A stretch of 64,000 nucleotides of DNA. Origin: Elymus sibiricus (lineage: Eukaryota; Streptophyta; Magnoliopsida; Poales; Poaceae). Location: positions 444,291,531-444,355,530 of the forward strand of contig CM077665.1 of the NCBI GenBank assembly GCA_039707655.1, read 5' to 3'. Positions 34,904 through 44,636 of the stretch are shown in pieces (positions within the stretch are counted from its first letter, which is position 1; the number at the start of each line of letters is the position of its first letter). Under the pieces are notes generated by a model. That model did not search any database, was not told the DNA's origin, and saw only the letters and a program-made list of their open reading frames with translations. Both the position numbers and the translations under genes were made by a program.

Positions 34904-37570
34904 CTAAAGGCACTCCTCAGCCCTCTGTCGATTGCCAGTGACTGTGATCATACCCTTGGGTCCGAGCATCTTCAGCTTGAGATATACGTAACATGGACGG
35001 GCCATGAAACGGGCATAAGCCGGACGACCAAGGATGGCGTGGTATGCACTCTGGAAGTCCACCACTTCAAATGTCAATTTTTCCTTGCGAAAATGCTTAT
35101 TGTCACCAAACACAACATCCAACGCTATTTGACCGAGTGAACGGGCCTTTTTCCCAGGGATGACGCCATGGAACTGCATGTTGCTTTCACTGAGTCGGCA
35201 CATCGGAATGCCCATCCCCTTGAGGGTATCTGCATATAGGATGTTCAGACCGCTTCCACTGTCCATCAAAACCTTGCGGAGTCGAGTGCCCCCCACAACT
35301 GGGTCCACCACCAGTGCTTGCCGCCCGGGGGTAGCAATATGCACAGGGTGATCTGACTGATCAAACGTGATAGCAGTCTGAGACCACTTGAGATATGTGG
35401 GGGTAGAGGGAACCGCCATGTTAACCTCCCTGTTGATAACTTTCAGTCGACTCTTGCTCTCAACATCAGCAAAAATCAACAGAGTGGCATTGATCTCAGG
35501 AAACTCTTCTTTATCTTCTTCATCTCCCTTATCAGGGTCTTTTTCACTCGACTGGCTCTCTTTGAACTGTTCGATCAGCAAACGGCACTGTCGGGTGGTA
35601 TGCTTTGGCAATATTAAATTGCCCTCTTCATCTTTCCTCGTGTGGATTGCACACGGTAAATCCATAACATCTGTACCCGACTGATTCTTTGACTTCTTGG
35701 GGGTGAACTTAGCTTTGGACTTTCCTTTATTTTTGGCCTGAGCCGCCAGAGCGGCCGCTTCTGCCGGAGCGGGGGGATCAGCCTTGCGCTTCTGCTTCCG
35801 ACTGGAGTTTCCGCGTGCATCATTGTCGACTGCTTTTCCTTTACCGCTTCGGAGGCGGTCCTCTTCTTCCCCATTGGCGTACCGAGTGGCAATCTCCATC
35901 ATCTTGCTTAGAGAAATATCACCAGTGCGACCAAATTTCAGATAGAGCTCTCTGTATCTAACACCAGCCTTGAAAGCACAAACAGCCTGGTGTTCGGAAA
36001 CATTCTCCACCGTATGATGCAGGGTGGACCAGCGCTGAATGTAGTCTCGCAAGGTCTCATTGGGTTTCTGAACACAGTGCTGCAAATCAATCAAACCAGC
36101 CGGACGTTTACAGGTGCCCTCAAAGGTTCTGATAAACACTCGGGCCAAGTCCTCCCAGCAATAGATGCTAGAGGGAGCCAAACGATTCAACCAAGCTCTG
36201 GCCGAACCATCTAACATCAGGGACAAATGCTTCATGGCTATGTTGTCGTTTCCTCCACCAATCTGCACGGCCACTCGGTAATCATCTAACCATGTCTCGG
36301 GCTTCGTCTCGCCAGAAAACTTGCCAATTCCAGCCGCCAACCTGAAGTTGGGGGGAATCTCTGCAGAGCGAATGGCTCTGCTAAAACACTCGGGACCAGA
36401 CACAACAGCTCCACTTCCACTCAGATAGTCTCCGTTATAACCATCTCTGTGGGCTCTGCCTCTGTCGACCCGTCTTTGAGCGAGGACATCCCTTGCGTCA
36501 AATCCACGATTCCGCTCATCACCGAACGGGCGACTATCATCATTCTGCCGGGGCACATAGGAACCACTCCACGGAGGAGAAAGCACTCAACGGCGGTCAT
36601 CGCGGTGATAACGGGGAGCAAACTGATCTCGCCCCTGATCTCTGTACCGATCTTCCCGGAAGTCTCCGCCTCTGTGGCGCAGGGGCGACCCAGGACTGTG
36701 GGCCGATTGAACTGTTTCCACCCTGGGTGAATTGCTATGTAATCTGTTCTACGGCTGAGAAACAGCCGCATTCTGCTACTGCGCTGCTTCGAGCAGCGTT
36801 CTGATCTATTGCAAACCTCTACCAGCTTCCGACCGTGATGGCTGTATAGAATCTGCAATCCTAGCAGCAGCCGCAACATTCAACACTGGAGTACGGAATA
36901 CCTCGACGTTATTCCGCGATCCACTCGGAAACAACTGTCGCTGATGTCGATTGGGACGCGGCGGACGCTGTCGAACACGCTCGTCGAGTGCCTTCTGCAT
37001 CTCTTTGAGTCGAAGGCGAGTCGCCTCCATGGCCTGGGCCTCAGCAGTCGTGCCGACGATGGGAGTACGGAGAACATCCTCATCCCGGTGCTGCTGTTCA
37101 TTCGACGTTCCACCAATCTCGCGTCTGGCGGGGCTGAAACCAGGCGGCGGACTCCGATGAGAGCCAGCCATAAAAACTTCAGCCACAGGATCGCAGCTCT
37201 CGCACTCGGAGGGAACGCCAGACCGATCTGACGCCGAGTCGAACACGCCGAAAAGTGACTCGACGGGCTCGATGGCCGCAATCTGCGGGGACGAAGCCTG
37301 GCGGGCCGCCGCATGTCGCACCCAACGCTGTAGCCGCGAACGACCGGATCGCTTGCGACGATGAACAGCATGGAGGGCCGACACGTACGGAGTCGACGGC
37401 TGAAGGAGAAGAACACCGCAGGAGCTTGCGCAAAAGTGCGTCGCCCCACGGCTCGGGAGCGCCTCAACGTCCAGAGGCGCCTCCCGGAGCCATGCCGAAT
37501 CGTCGGCGATGAAGGTGAGCGCTCCGAGACGGATCTCGCGGCCCAGGAACAAATCACCGCCGGATGACAT
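34904..37570 (-). pseudogene. Tat-lineage gag and protease, five in-frame stops
   Basis: The likely start is the ATG at 37570 (MSSGGDLFLG), 48 bases inside the primer site. One frame runs to the stop at 34904 without frameshift but with TAG at 36806, 36776 and 36749, TGA at 36587 and TAG at 34904. Order: N-terminal variable region, Gln/Arg-rich linker, then the retrotransposon gag domain (GKFSGETKPETWLDDYRVAV ... AWLNRLAPSSIYCWEDL ... GTCKRPAGLIDLQ). A basic nucleic-acid-binding part with unusual Cys/His spacing follows, then the aspartic protease (KVLMDSGSGLNILYADTL, ending AILGRPAYARFMA). Gag would form the particle. The stops predict at best short gag fragments. Confidence 0.88.
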
Positions 37571-37617
37571 GACGAAGGAAAACAAATGCAACCTCGCCGG
37601 AAGTCGCTTAGACGCCT

Positions 37618-37635
37618 GCCCCACGGTGGGCGCCA
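37618..37635 (-). promoter_or_regulatory. primer binding site of Tat element
   Basis: Minus strand TGGCGCCCACCGTGGGGC, two bases inside the 5' LTR. It differs from the tRNA-Asp-type sites of the other elements. I could not assign the tRNA. Confidence 0.85.
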
Positions 37636-37637
37636 GC

Positions 37638-38217
37638 TGTCGTGGGAGCGAGTCTGATAGTAGAAGGTAGGGGTACGTAAGGAGAGGGCAGAATCCTAGC
37701 TACGGCGAGGGTGTACACACAGATGTATGACTTCAGGCCCCTCTCGTGGAGGTAATAGCCCTACGTCTCAGGTGCTCGGGAGCTCTTTGTCGAGTGTAAT
37801 TGGAGTATCGCTACAGGGGGTGCGAACCAACCCTTATGCCAGAGGGGAGGGGTGGCTTATATAGAGTGCGCTGCCCCTCATAAGTGACCGGCGTTTAAGA
37901 GTCAGATCGTGGTTATAAAGACGTACGTTACTGGTAACGTACAACATAAATGCTATTAATGGTCTTGATGAATGCCTGCCGTTAGCCTCCCTGGGGTGAC
38001 TTCTGGGCTTCTGTGGTTGACTGTCTTCTGGTCCTTCCGAGTGAAAGGTAAGCGTCGAGTGAAAGGTACCTCCGAGTGTATGTTGTCGAGTGACTTGTAT
38101 GTCTTGGTGATTTCAGTCGGAGACTTCCTTGTAGCTCTTAAGCTTTCTGGGGTAGTGTCTTTAGGTAGGGCATGTAGGTCAGGCCTATGACCCTACCCTA
38201 GGTACATATCCCCATCA
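37638..38217 (-). repeat. 5' LTR of Tat element (right copy)
   Basis: 580 bp. It differs from the left copy at five bases and by one missing C in the CCTGCC(C)GTTAGCC stretch. Confidence 0.95.
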
Positions 38218-38446
38218 GTATTTACTTTCCGTTCTCTCTAGTTTAGTTTAATTCCTTGTTTTTACCTTTCCCTTGCAACTTACTTAAGCGAGCTATTTCC
38301 AAACTCCAGTTTGGGTGTGAGCATGGTTGTGTAAGTGACAACACAGCTACGGGGATTGTGGTGCCATCCTATTCGCCCCCTGCGGGATCTACAAACCTTA
38401 ATTATCATGAAATTGCTACATAGCCTTGTGCACTTGCAGGACATCA
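38218..38446 (+). repeat. 5' LTR of element no. 3, right part
   Basis: Begins with the GTATT target duplication and resumes the LTR split at 25267, matching 44308-44532 of the 3' LTR. It ends ACATCA ten bases before the primer site. Confidence 0.88.
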
Positions 38447-38455
38447 AGCTTTTTC

Positions 38456-38475
38456 TTGTGCCGTTGTCGGGGAGC
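38456..38475 (+). promoter_or_regulatory. worn tRNA-Asp-type primer binding site of element no. 3
   Basis: TTGTGCCGTTGTCGGGGAGC, close to the expected TGGCGCCGTTGCCGGGGA. Confidence 0.65.
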
Positions 38476-38544
38476 ATAGCGCTTGGCTATTACTTTTCGG
38501 TTCACATTTAGTTTACTTTTGTTTTTTGCAAAAATCTGCTAATC

Positions 38545-39482
38545 ATGTCTTGTGAGATTTCTCTTAATGGACATATGAAAACTGTGATGGAGGACAAGAG
38601 AGACATAAGCCCACCATTGGCTATTGATGATGAGAATGTAAAAGAATGGCTCCAAAAATTGGACAAGTGATCATCACTAATATGCGAAGTATATTCAATC
38701 ACTTGTAAAGATTGTGGAACCAAAGGGCATTTCACTTATCAATGTAAGTACAAGTATGATCTAGTGTTAGCAACTTATAATAGTGAAGATAAATGCAATG
38801 CTAGTATGGAGGTCATCCAAGTTGTACTCTATATTGGTGCCCATGAGGTTTCACAACGAATAGGAGGGCCAGGGCTGATTGCATTGTGCTTCATAGCGCT
38901 TATGTACAATTGCATCCTATTAGTCTCTTTTGCATTGATAATTTCTACAATAATGCTTTAGTGATTGACATGCCGAAACAAGTAGCTATCACTTGGGAGG
39001 AAAAGAATCTTCTGCATGACTTCCATGAAAATGAAGAAGAGGATGCGCCCCCTACCAATGCCATCTCTAGTGATGACTCATATGATGCCCAAATCCTTGA
39101 TGAAAAGTCTCGAGAGGGCTTTGATTGTCTTAATGAATTTACTGAAGTCATTCATAATGATGAGCTAGAGTTGCAATCTTCAAAGGGTGAATCACTAGCT
39201 TCAACAAAAAATCATGAAGTGTTTACCCACAATGATAGCCATGGTAAGAATTTAAATTTATATATCTCTCTAACCCTCTCGTTGCAGACAGATGAGGAGA
39301 CATGGTCAATAAGCTCGGTGCATCGGTACTCGCCAAAGAGCAAGTATGAATTTACTTATATGATGCTGATGCATCGTAAACTAGTGCGCCTCCGACCAAG
39401 CTCTGCTATGAGGTGCTCCAAACACCGTTCAGAGGTAGGCATCCAACTAGGGGTTGATATCCCTTGGGATCCGGGTGGATGA
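38545..39482 (+). pseudogene. decayed gag-like region of element no. 3 with zinc knuckle
   Basis: A short frame opens at the ATG at 38545 (MSCEISLNGHMKT) and meets a TGA at about 38668. Beyond it a CCHC knuckle can be read (CKDCGTKGHFTYQCKYK, about 38704-38756). A second open piece, about 38970-39482, is acidic (HENEEEDAPPTNAISSDDSYD) and has no recognised domain. No protease or pol motif follows. The knuckle and its position after the primer site argue for gag. The rest is inference. Confidence 0.55.
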
Positions 39483-39797
39483 CCTATCAGAGCACCGAAG
39501 CCCAGCTACATGGCTATAAAGAAAGCGCTGCTTGGGAGGCAACCCAGAAGTAAGTAGGTGTCTTTCTTACATTTGTGTCTTTGAGTCTAGTTGCTTTCAT
39601 GTTTACATTGGCATTTTTATTTTGTTTTGCATATTTGCTATTAGAAATGGCGTTGAATAATCTTTGTTGGTAAATATTTAGCGTATCGGTAGCCCAATGG
39701 TTTGCTGCACACCTCCTCTTGACTTTTATGCAAATATGCTATGTTACTAACGTGAGGAGGAAGCACAAAATTTTCTACAAAGTTCTGCAGCTCCAGG

Positions 39798-40065
39798 GAA
39801 AAAGATGGCATATCATACGACCGCTACGATCGTATTTGCGCTCGTGGCCGCGACCAGAACGAAAGACAACCTACCATACGAGAAATTGTATGACCTGGTG
39901 GCCACGAAGAGCAACCCTACAAAACAAAAGACAATGTTCCGTACGAGCGCTTGCGCTCGTATGCGCGCCCGTATGAGAGGGTGACGCTGGGCAAGGACTT
40001 ACAGAGCGAAAGACAGTGTACCAAACGACCGCACCCGGTCGTATGTGCGCTCGTATGAGGGCAAA
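39798..40065 (+). repeat. four palindrome-bearing modules inside element no. 3
   Basis: A loose module (AAAGACA-type start, CCATACGA-type middle, then a short palindrome) recurs near 39798, 39860, 39924 and 40006. The palindromes include ACGAGCGCTTGCGCTCGT and CGACCGCACCCGGTCG. A related module occurs in each LTR (24166-24216 and about 43193-43230). Confidence 0.65.
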
Positions 40066-42757
40066 AATACCCCCATTTGATTCATTTTCGACTTCTGAGG
40101 TCAGTGGGGTATTCTTTAACCTATTATTTGCTTAGCTTATTCATCTAATTGCCTTCTAAGCTCCTTAACCAATAAATCTTTAGCAAACTATGTTTTCTTT
40201 TATTTTCTTTTCCGGTTGGGTATACCGAGTCGATGCTTTTATTTTGTGTGTTATTTTTGCATGGACTTGAACCTTATGTGGTGATGTGTACGGTATGGTG
40301 CCAACCATATGAAGATCCACAAAAGCCACTTGGTTGCTTCCATTCGATAAGCTTCAATTCGAGTACCCGACAATGTTTTCCAATTTAAACCTTGCCCCAA
40401 ATAAAAGTTGTTTAGTAGTAAGTGTGTCACCTTACGTGAGAACCTCTTTTTACTAGGCACTTAGGAGCTGCACACTTGTCTTTTATATTTTGTTTGACAC
40501 ACACTTAATCCCAACCTAGGAGAGTCAACACTTCTAGACTTAGTTTATTGACTTAAGCGAGGTGCTTAGGTTGATGAACCGATCTTTATGAGGCAAATGT
40601 TTTTATCACTTGTGTTGCTAATCCTTTGTGCTACAATGTTTTTTTTTTGAAAAACCCCAAAAGCACAAAAATATTTTGTTTTCTTTTTAGTTTGTTTTTC
40701 AGCAGGTTCTATTGGAGGGCAGCCACCGGACCACAACAAGGAGATCGTAGAAGCAAGGTCCATGTCCATTAAAGGAGAGGTTATTTGACCCTTAATGGTA
40801 AAAGTGTCTAACCCTTGCTTTAACTTAATCTTAGGGAGGTAACCACTTCTCGCACTCTCCGTTAAAAACTGCATTTTATCTTTTCTTTCGTATTTTTCTC
40901 GAGTTTGGTATTGCAAAGTTCTAAGGTTTGGGAGGTTATGTTTTGCATGCATAGGGTCTTATGCAATGTTCATTATCATAGGGTTTTCGTCCAATCGTGT
41001 GTCCGCTGTTTTGACATACTTGTTTTGATTTAGTTTCACTTAGCATGATGAAATCTTGTGACCCCCTGAAATACATTGCCATGTTCTTGTTATCCAAAAA
41101 TCAATAAAGGAGTCCTTTGAACTGTTGCCTTTCTTTCACCTAATAACTTAATTTGGGGACTCTAGTGGTAACTTGAGTAGCGATTGGATAATTGTAGAGG
41201 CTTTTTGCTGATGAATCGAACATCTTTGGTTGATCCGGGACGCGCAACGGGGTTTATCCCCGCCAAACTATCCCCTTGGGGTACTTAGCTTTTGAGTCTT
41301 ATTCAATATGACACCGCGATGCTCTTGTGTAGTGTTTGAGTTCTTTATGACTAATGCGAGTTTGAAGCCTTAGCACTTCCATTTCATCTTATTTTGTTAG
41401 CCTCTACGGTATGGTGCATTACCCACTCTCACAATAAGACTTGGCGCATACTTCGCAGGTACATCCAAACCCGTGGGAGGACTTCCTTTTGTTCTCCTAC
41501 ACATAAAACACCCCATCTCCTCAAAACAGCCACCATACCTAGCTACCATGGCATTTTCATAGCCATTCCGAGTATATTCCCATGCAACTTCCACCATTAG
41601 TATTCACATGACTTGATCATTCATTGTCTTATTGCTTTGCATGATCATATAGAGCTAACATGATATTTGTGACACAACCATCGTTCATCCTTGTTATACG
41701 TGTTACACTAGATCATTGCACATCCTGGTACACGCTAGAGGCATTCATATATAGTCATCTTTTCAGTTTATCGAGTTTTAAGTAAATAAAAGTGTGATGA
41801 TCATCATTATTAGAGCATACCCCAGTGAGGAAAAGAATGGTGGAGACTTATGAGTCCTCGAAAAAGTGGGGATCAGGTCCATGACACTATTGTATAAAAA
41901 AGGGGAAAAGGAAAAAAAATAAAAAATAAAGAAAAAACAGAGAGGAAATGAGAGAAGGGGGATGCTACTATCTTTTCACCACACCTGGGCGTCAGAGTGG
42001 CACCATGTACTTCATATATAGAGTTTCCATATACTTCATGACTATGCTAGTGGGATCTTTACATTATAGAACTTGGCTTGTATATTTTGATGATGAGCTT
42101 CCTCAAATGCTCGAGGTCTTCATGAACAAGCAAGTTGGATGCACACCCACTTAGCTGTATTAGGAGAGATTTTATACACTTGTAGCTCTAGTGCATCCGT
42201 TGCATGGCGATCCCTACTCCTTGCGTTGACATCGATGATAAGGCCTTCTCCATTGCCTAATGGCCGATGCAAGACTTTCTTCATTTTTGACTTCTCGAAC
42301 CACAATCATTATTCTATTTTCCCTTTAAGTGCAAGGCATAAGCTTGCGCTTAGCTCTGCATAGGTAGTTGAGTGATTTAATAATGCACACAGATGATCTT
42401 GCTATTGTATATGGTATGCCTCGGGTTGGTGTTTTTGAAGCTATCGCTGATGCATGATTTCTTTATCTATGATAGTCATTGCTATGTTCACAACATGATA
42501 TTGACATTCCCTCTAAACCTTTGGCAATGGGAATTTGGACTCCGCAAAAATATTTCCTCTTTCTTGACCTCTATGGCAATGGAACTAAGAGGATTTCATG
42601 TATTACTCCCATGCTAGCTAACTCTTGCAAGCTTGCACGATAACATGGATATCACTTTTGGACTTTGGTTTTCAATGTGTGCTAAGAGTTAGCAACAATG
42701 AGCTTAGATAGTCAACCTTCTTACTCGAGGACGAGCAAGGTTTAAGCTTGGGGAGGT
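40066..42757 (+). other. 3' internal region and polypurine tract of element no. 3
   Basis: Noncoding. It shares a block with element no. 2 (41400-41560 versus 21085-21260) and ends in a tract very like that element's (GGACGAGCAAGGTTTAAGC, then TTGGGGAGGT) directly before the 3' LTR at 42758. Confidence 0.6.
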
Positions 42758-44532
42758 TGATGGCTCCATATTTTACGCATCTTTAGAGCTCATTTGTGGC
42801 ACATTATCTCTGTATATCAAGTCATATCATGTTCTATTGAGCCAATTACATGTCCATATGCATGATTTCCAGTTTTTATCCTTTTCACCGCGAGCATTGC
42901 ATAATATTTATTATTTTTTAGTTTTTATTAGTTTTATACGTCTTTGTGTGTCTTGTAGCTGTGATGGACTTCCCAAGTACTTAGCACGGTGAAAGGAGCT
43001 CAAACGGTGGACACTCAGGGCCCACACTTAGCCATTTCAAAGGTGGAAAAGTCATTTTTCCAAATTTCTCTAAATCAAGATCTAAAACCATAAATGTCTC
43101 GGCGTCATTCATACGAATCCAACGAGCCCAAGAATGTCTAATTCCGAGTTCGTATGAAGAAATGGCGACTGTTTTACCGGAGGAAGACCGAACACAAGAC
43201 GACCTTTCATGCGACCGCACACGGTCGTTTCAGCGGTCCTTTGACATCCACACAGCTTCGAAAGTTGCCCTTCCACACGGGATTCTTGACCGATTTCGTC
43301 TCCAATTGTTCCCACGGGATCCTAGGCTCTTAATGAAGGGATCGGGAAAGGATAATGCTCATCTAGAGCCCTTGGATAAAAGGAGATAAGCCACATCAAG
43401 GGAGGATGCTATGGGAGAGCCCTTATATAAACACCTCCAACCCTAGTCGCCGCCATCATCCATCATTCATCATCTCATTTCCAAGTCCAGCCACCGTCCA
43501 TCACAAGAACACCATTGTTGCAACCTTGAAGGAGACCAGAAGGGAGCCGCCATGGTGGGGCGCGACCATGGGCCGCCGCCACCATGCCGTCGTCATCACC
43601 ATCATCATCCACGCCTCCGCCATCATTACTGCCACCACCATCCCTTCTTCCTCTTCCATCACGGTCTCCGTGATGGGTTGTAAAAACTCGTTAACCCCCT
43701 TATATGTGATGTTATTTGAGTAATTGTTGGCTATGGATCGGTCGATTACTAAGTGGTTACTTGATATGTGTTCTCTAATTATGCGATGTGCTTTGTGTTG
43801 CTTATTTACCTATGGTAATTTAGTGATGGGAGATGTCCTATCCATTTGGCATAGTTGGAGACATCCAACTCCCTAGGCCACACATGAAGTATATAGATGG
43901 TTGTGCAAACTGATTGACCTGCGATGTGATAGCTGCAAATATCTTCAGGGGAACAAAATTATTCTAGGAGCACGGTTGTCCATAGAACCTAATGCCTTTG
44001 TCCGATTCTCAAACCATGAGGACCTTAATATCTTTGCGTTAGCCACCTCAGGTATGGGACAAGAAGCAGGATGAATGAGTTATCTCAATAGCGCATCTTG
44101 AGAGATAATGTTATGTGAGGGACCGTCCACTAGAAGTAGATCCCCGTATCCTATAGTGCAGGTACTGACTTAGTCACAACGTGACATAGTCGTAAAACCC
44201 TAACTCTATTCCACGCCGGTACCGAACGAGGTCGTACCTAGATGCAAGCAATTTTATCTAAAACATCACATCCTTCTCTTAGTTTATCTCCTTTGTTTAG
44301 TTTAGTATTTACTTTCCGTTCTCTCTAGTTTAGTTAATTCCTTGGTTTTACCTTTCCCTTGCAACTTACTTAAGTGAGCTATTTCCAAACTCCGGTTTAG
44401 GTGTGGGCGTGGTTGTGTAAGTGACAACACAGTTGCGGGGATTGTGGTGCCATCCTATTCGCTCCTTGTGGGATCGACAAACCTTATTTATCACGAAATT
44501 TCTACATAGCCATATGCACTTGCAAAACATCA
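42758..44532 (+). repeat. 3' LTR of element no. 3
   Basis: 1775 bp, uninterrupted. It serves as the reference that shows where the left LTR was split. It is followed by the TTAGT target duplication (44533-44537). Confidence 0.88.
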
Positions 44533-44537
44533 TTAGT

Positions 44538-44636
44538 CTAGAAGCTCCTAACGGTTCGATAAACCTAGAAAGCTTTGTTTTTATCTACATCACCCTTGCT
44601 CCTTGGCGAAACACAACGACTCCTGCCAAAGTATCA
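44538..44636 (+). repeat. 3' LTR of element no. 2, right end
   Basis: Completes the LTR broken at 23734. It ends in GTATCA. Confidence 0.75.

Larger units (their letters stand above)
25268..38217 (-). mobile_element. Tat-lineage gypsy retrotransposon with antisense gene, full length, young
   Basis: A complete 12,950-bp element with 5-bp target duplication GTATT (25263-25267, 38218-38222). LTRs are 25268-25848 and 37638-38217. It reads right to left: primer site 37618-37635, gag, protease, RT, RNase H, integrase (37570 to 31481), then a tandem array (30236-31377). A plus-strand spliced gene (26399-30047) converges on the array from the other side. A G-rich polypurine-like tract lies next to the left LTR (about 25849-25862). 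An antisense extra gene plus tandem repeats between integrase and 3' LTR is a known Tat-lineage arrangement. LTRs differ by 5 substitutions and 1 indel, which at an assumed 1.3e-8 per site per year is about 0.3 million years. Confidence 0.93.
23735..44532 (+). mobile_element. LTR retrotransposon no. 3, non-autonomous, nested
   Basis: LTRs start TAATGGCTC (left, TG worn to TA) and TGATGGCTC (right, 42758) and end ACATCA. The 5-bp target duplication TTAGT flanks both ends. The left LTR is itself split by the Tat element (25268-38217). The internal region (38447-42757) has a tRNA-Asp-like primer site, a broken gag with a zinc knuckle, palindromic modules and a polypurine tract of the same type as element no. 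2, but no pol. In the first 125 bp the LTRs differ at about 11 positions, so this insertion is much older than the Tat element inside it. I could not name the family. Confidence 0.88.
16458..44636 (+). mobile_element. Athila-type gypsy element no. 2, host of two nested insertions
   Basis: Reading left to right: a 5'-truncated 5' LTR (16458-17295), a primer site (17306-17323), broken gag/protease (17340-19600), a noncoding 3' region with polypurine tract (to 22279), then a 3' LTR. The 3' LTR is split into 22280-23734 and 44538-44636 by the nested element 23735-44532. The LTR halves recovered on both sides of the nest match the continuous 5' LTR (TAGAAGCTCCTA, ATCTACATCACCCTT and CAACGACTC phrases at 17180-17282 and 44537-44624). 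This confirms the nesting. No reverse transcriptase or integrase exists, so it moved, if at all, with borrowed proteins. Confidence 0.85.

Noticed and set aside
32411..36804. Plus-strand open frames opposite the Tat gag-pol
   Set aside because: They are reverse-frame shadows of the polyprotein. The real antisense gene lies outside pol at 26399-30047.
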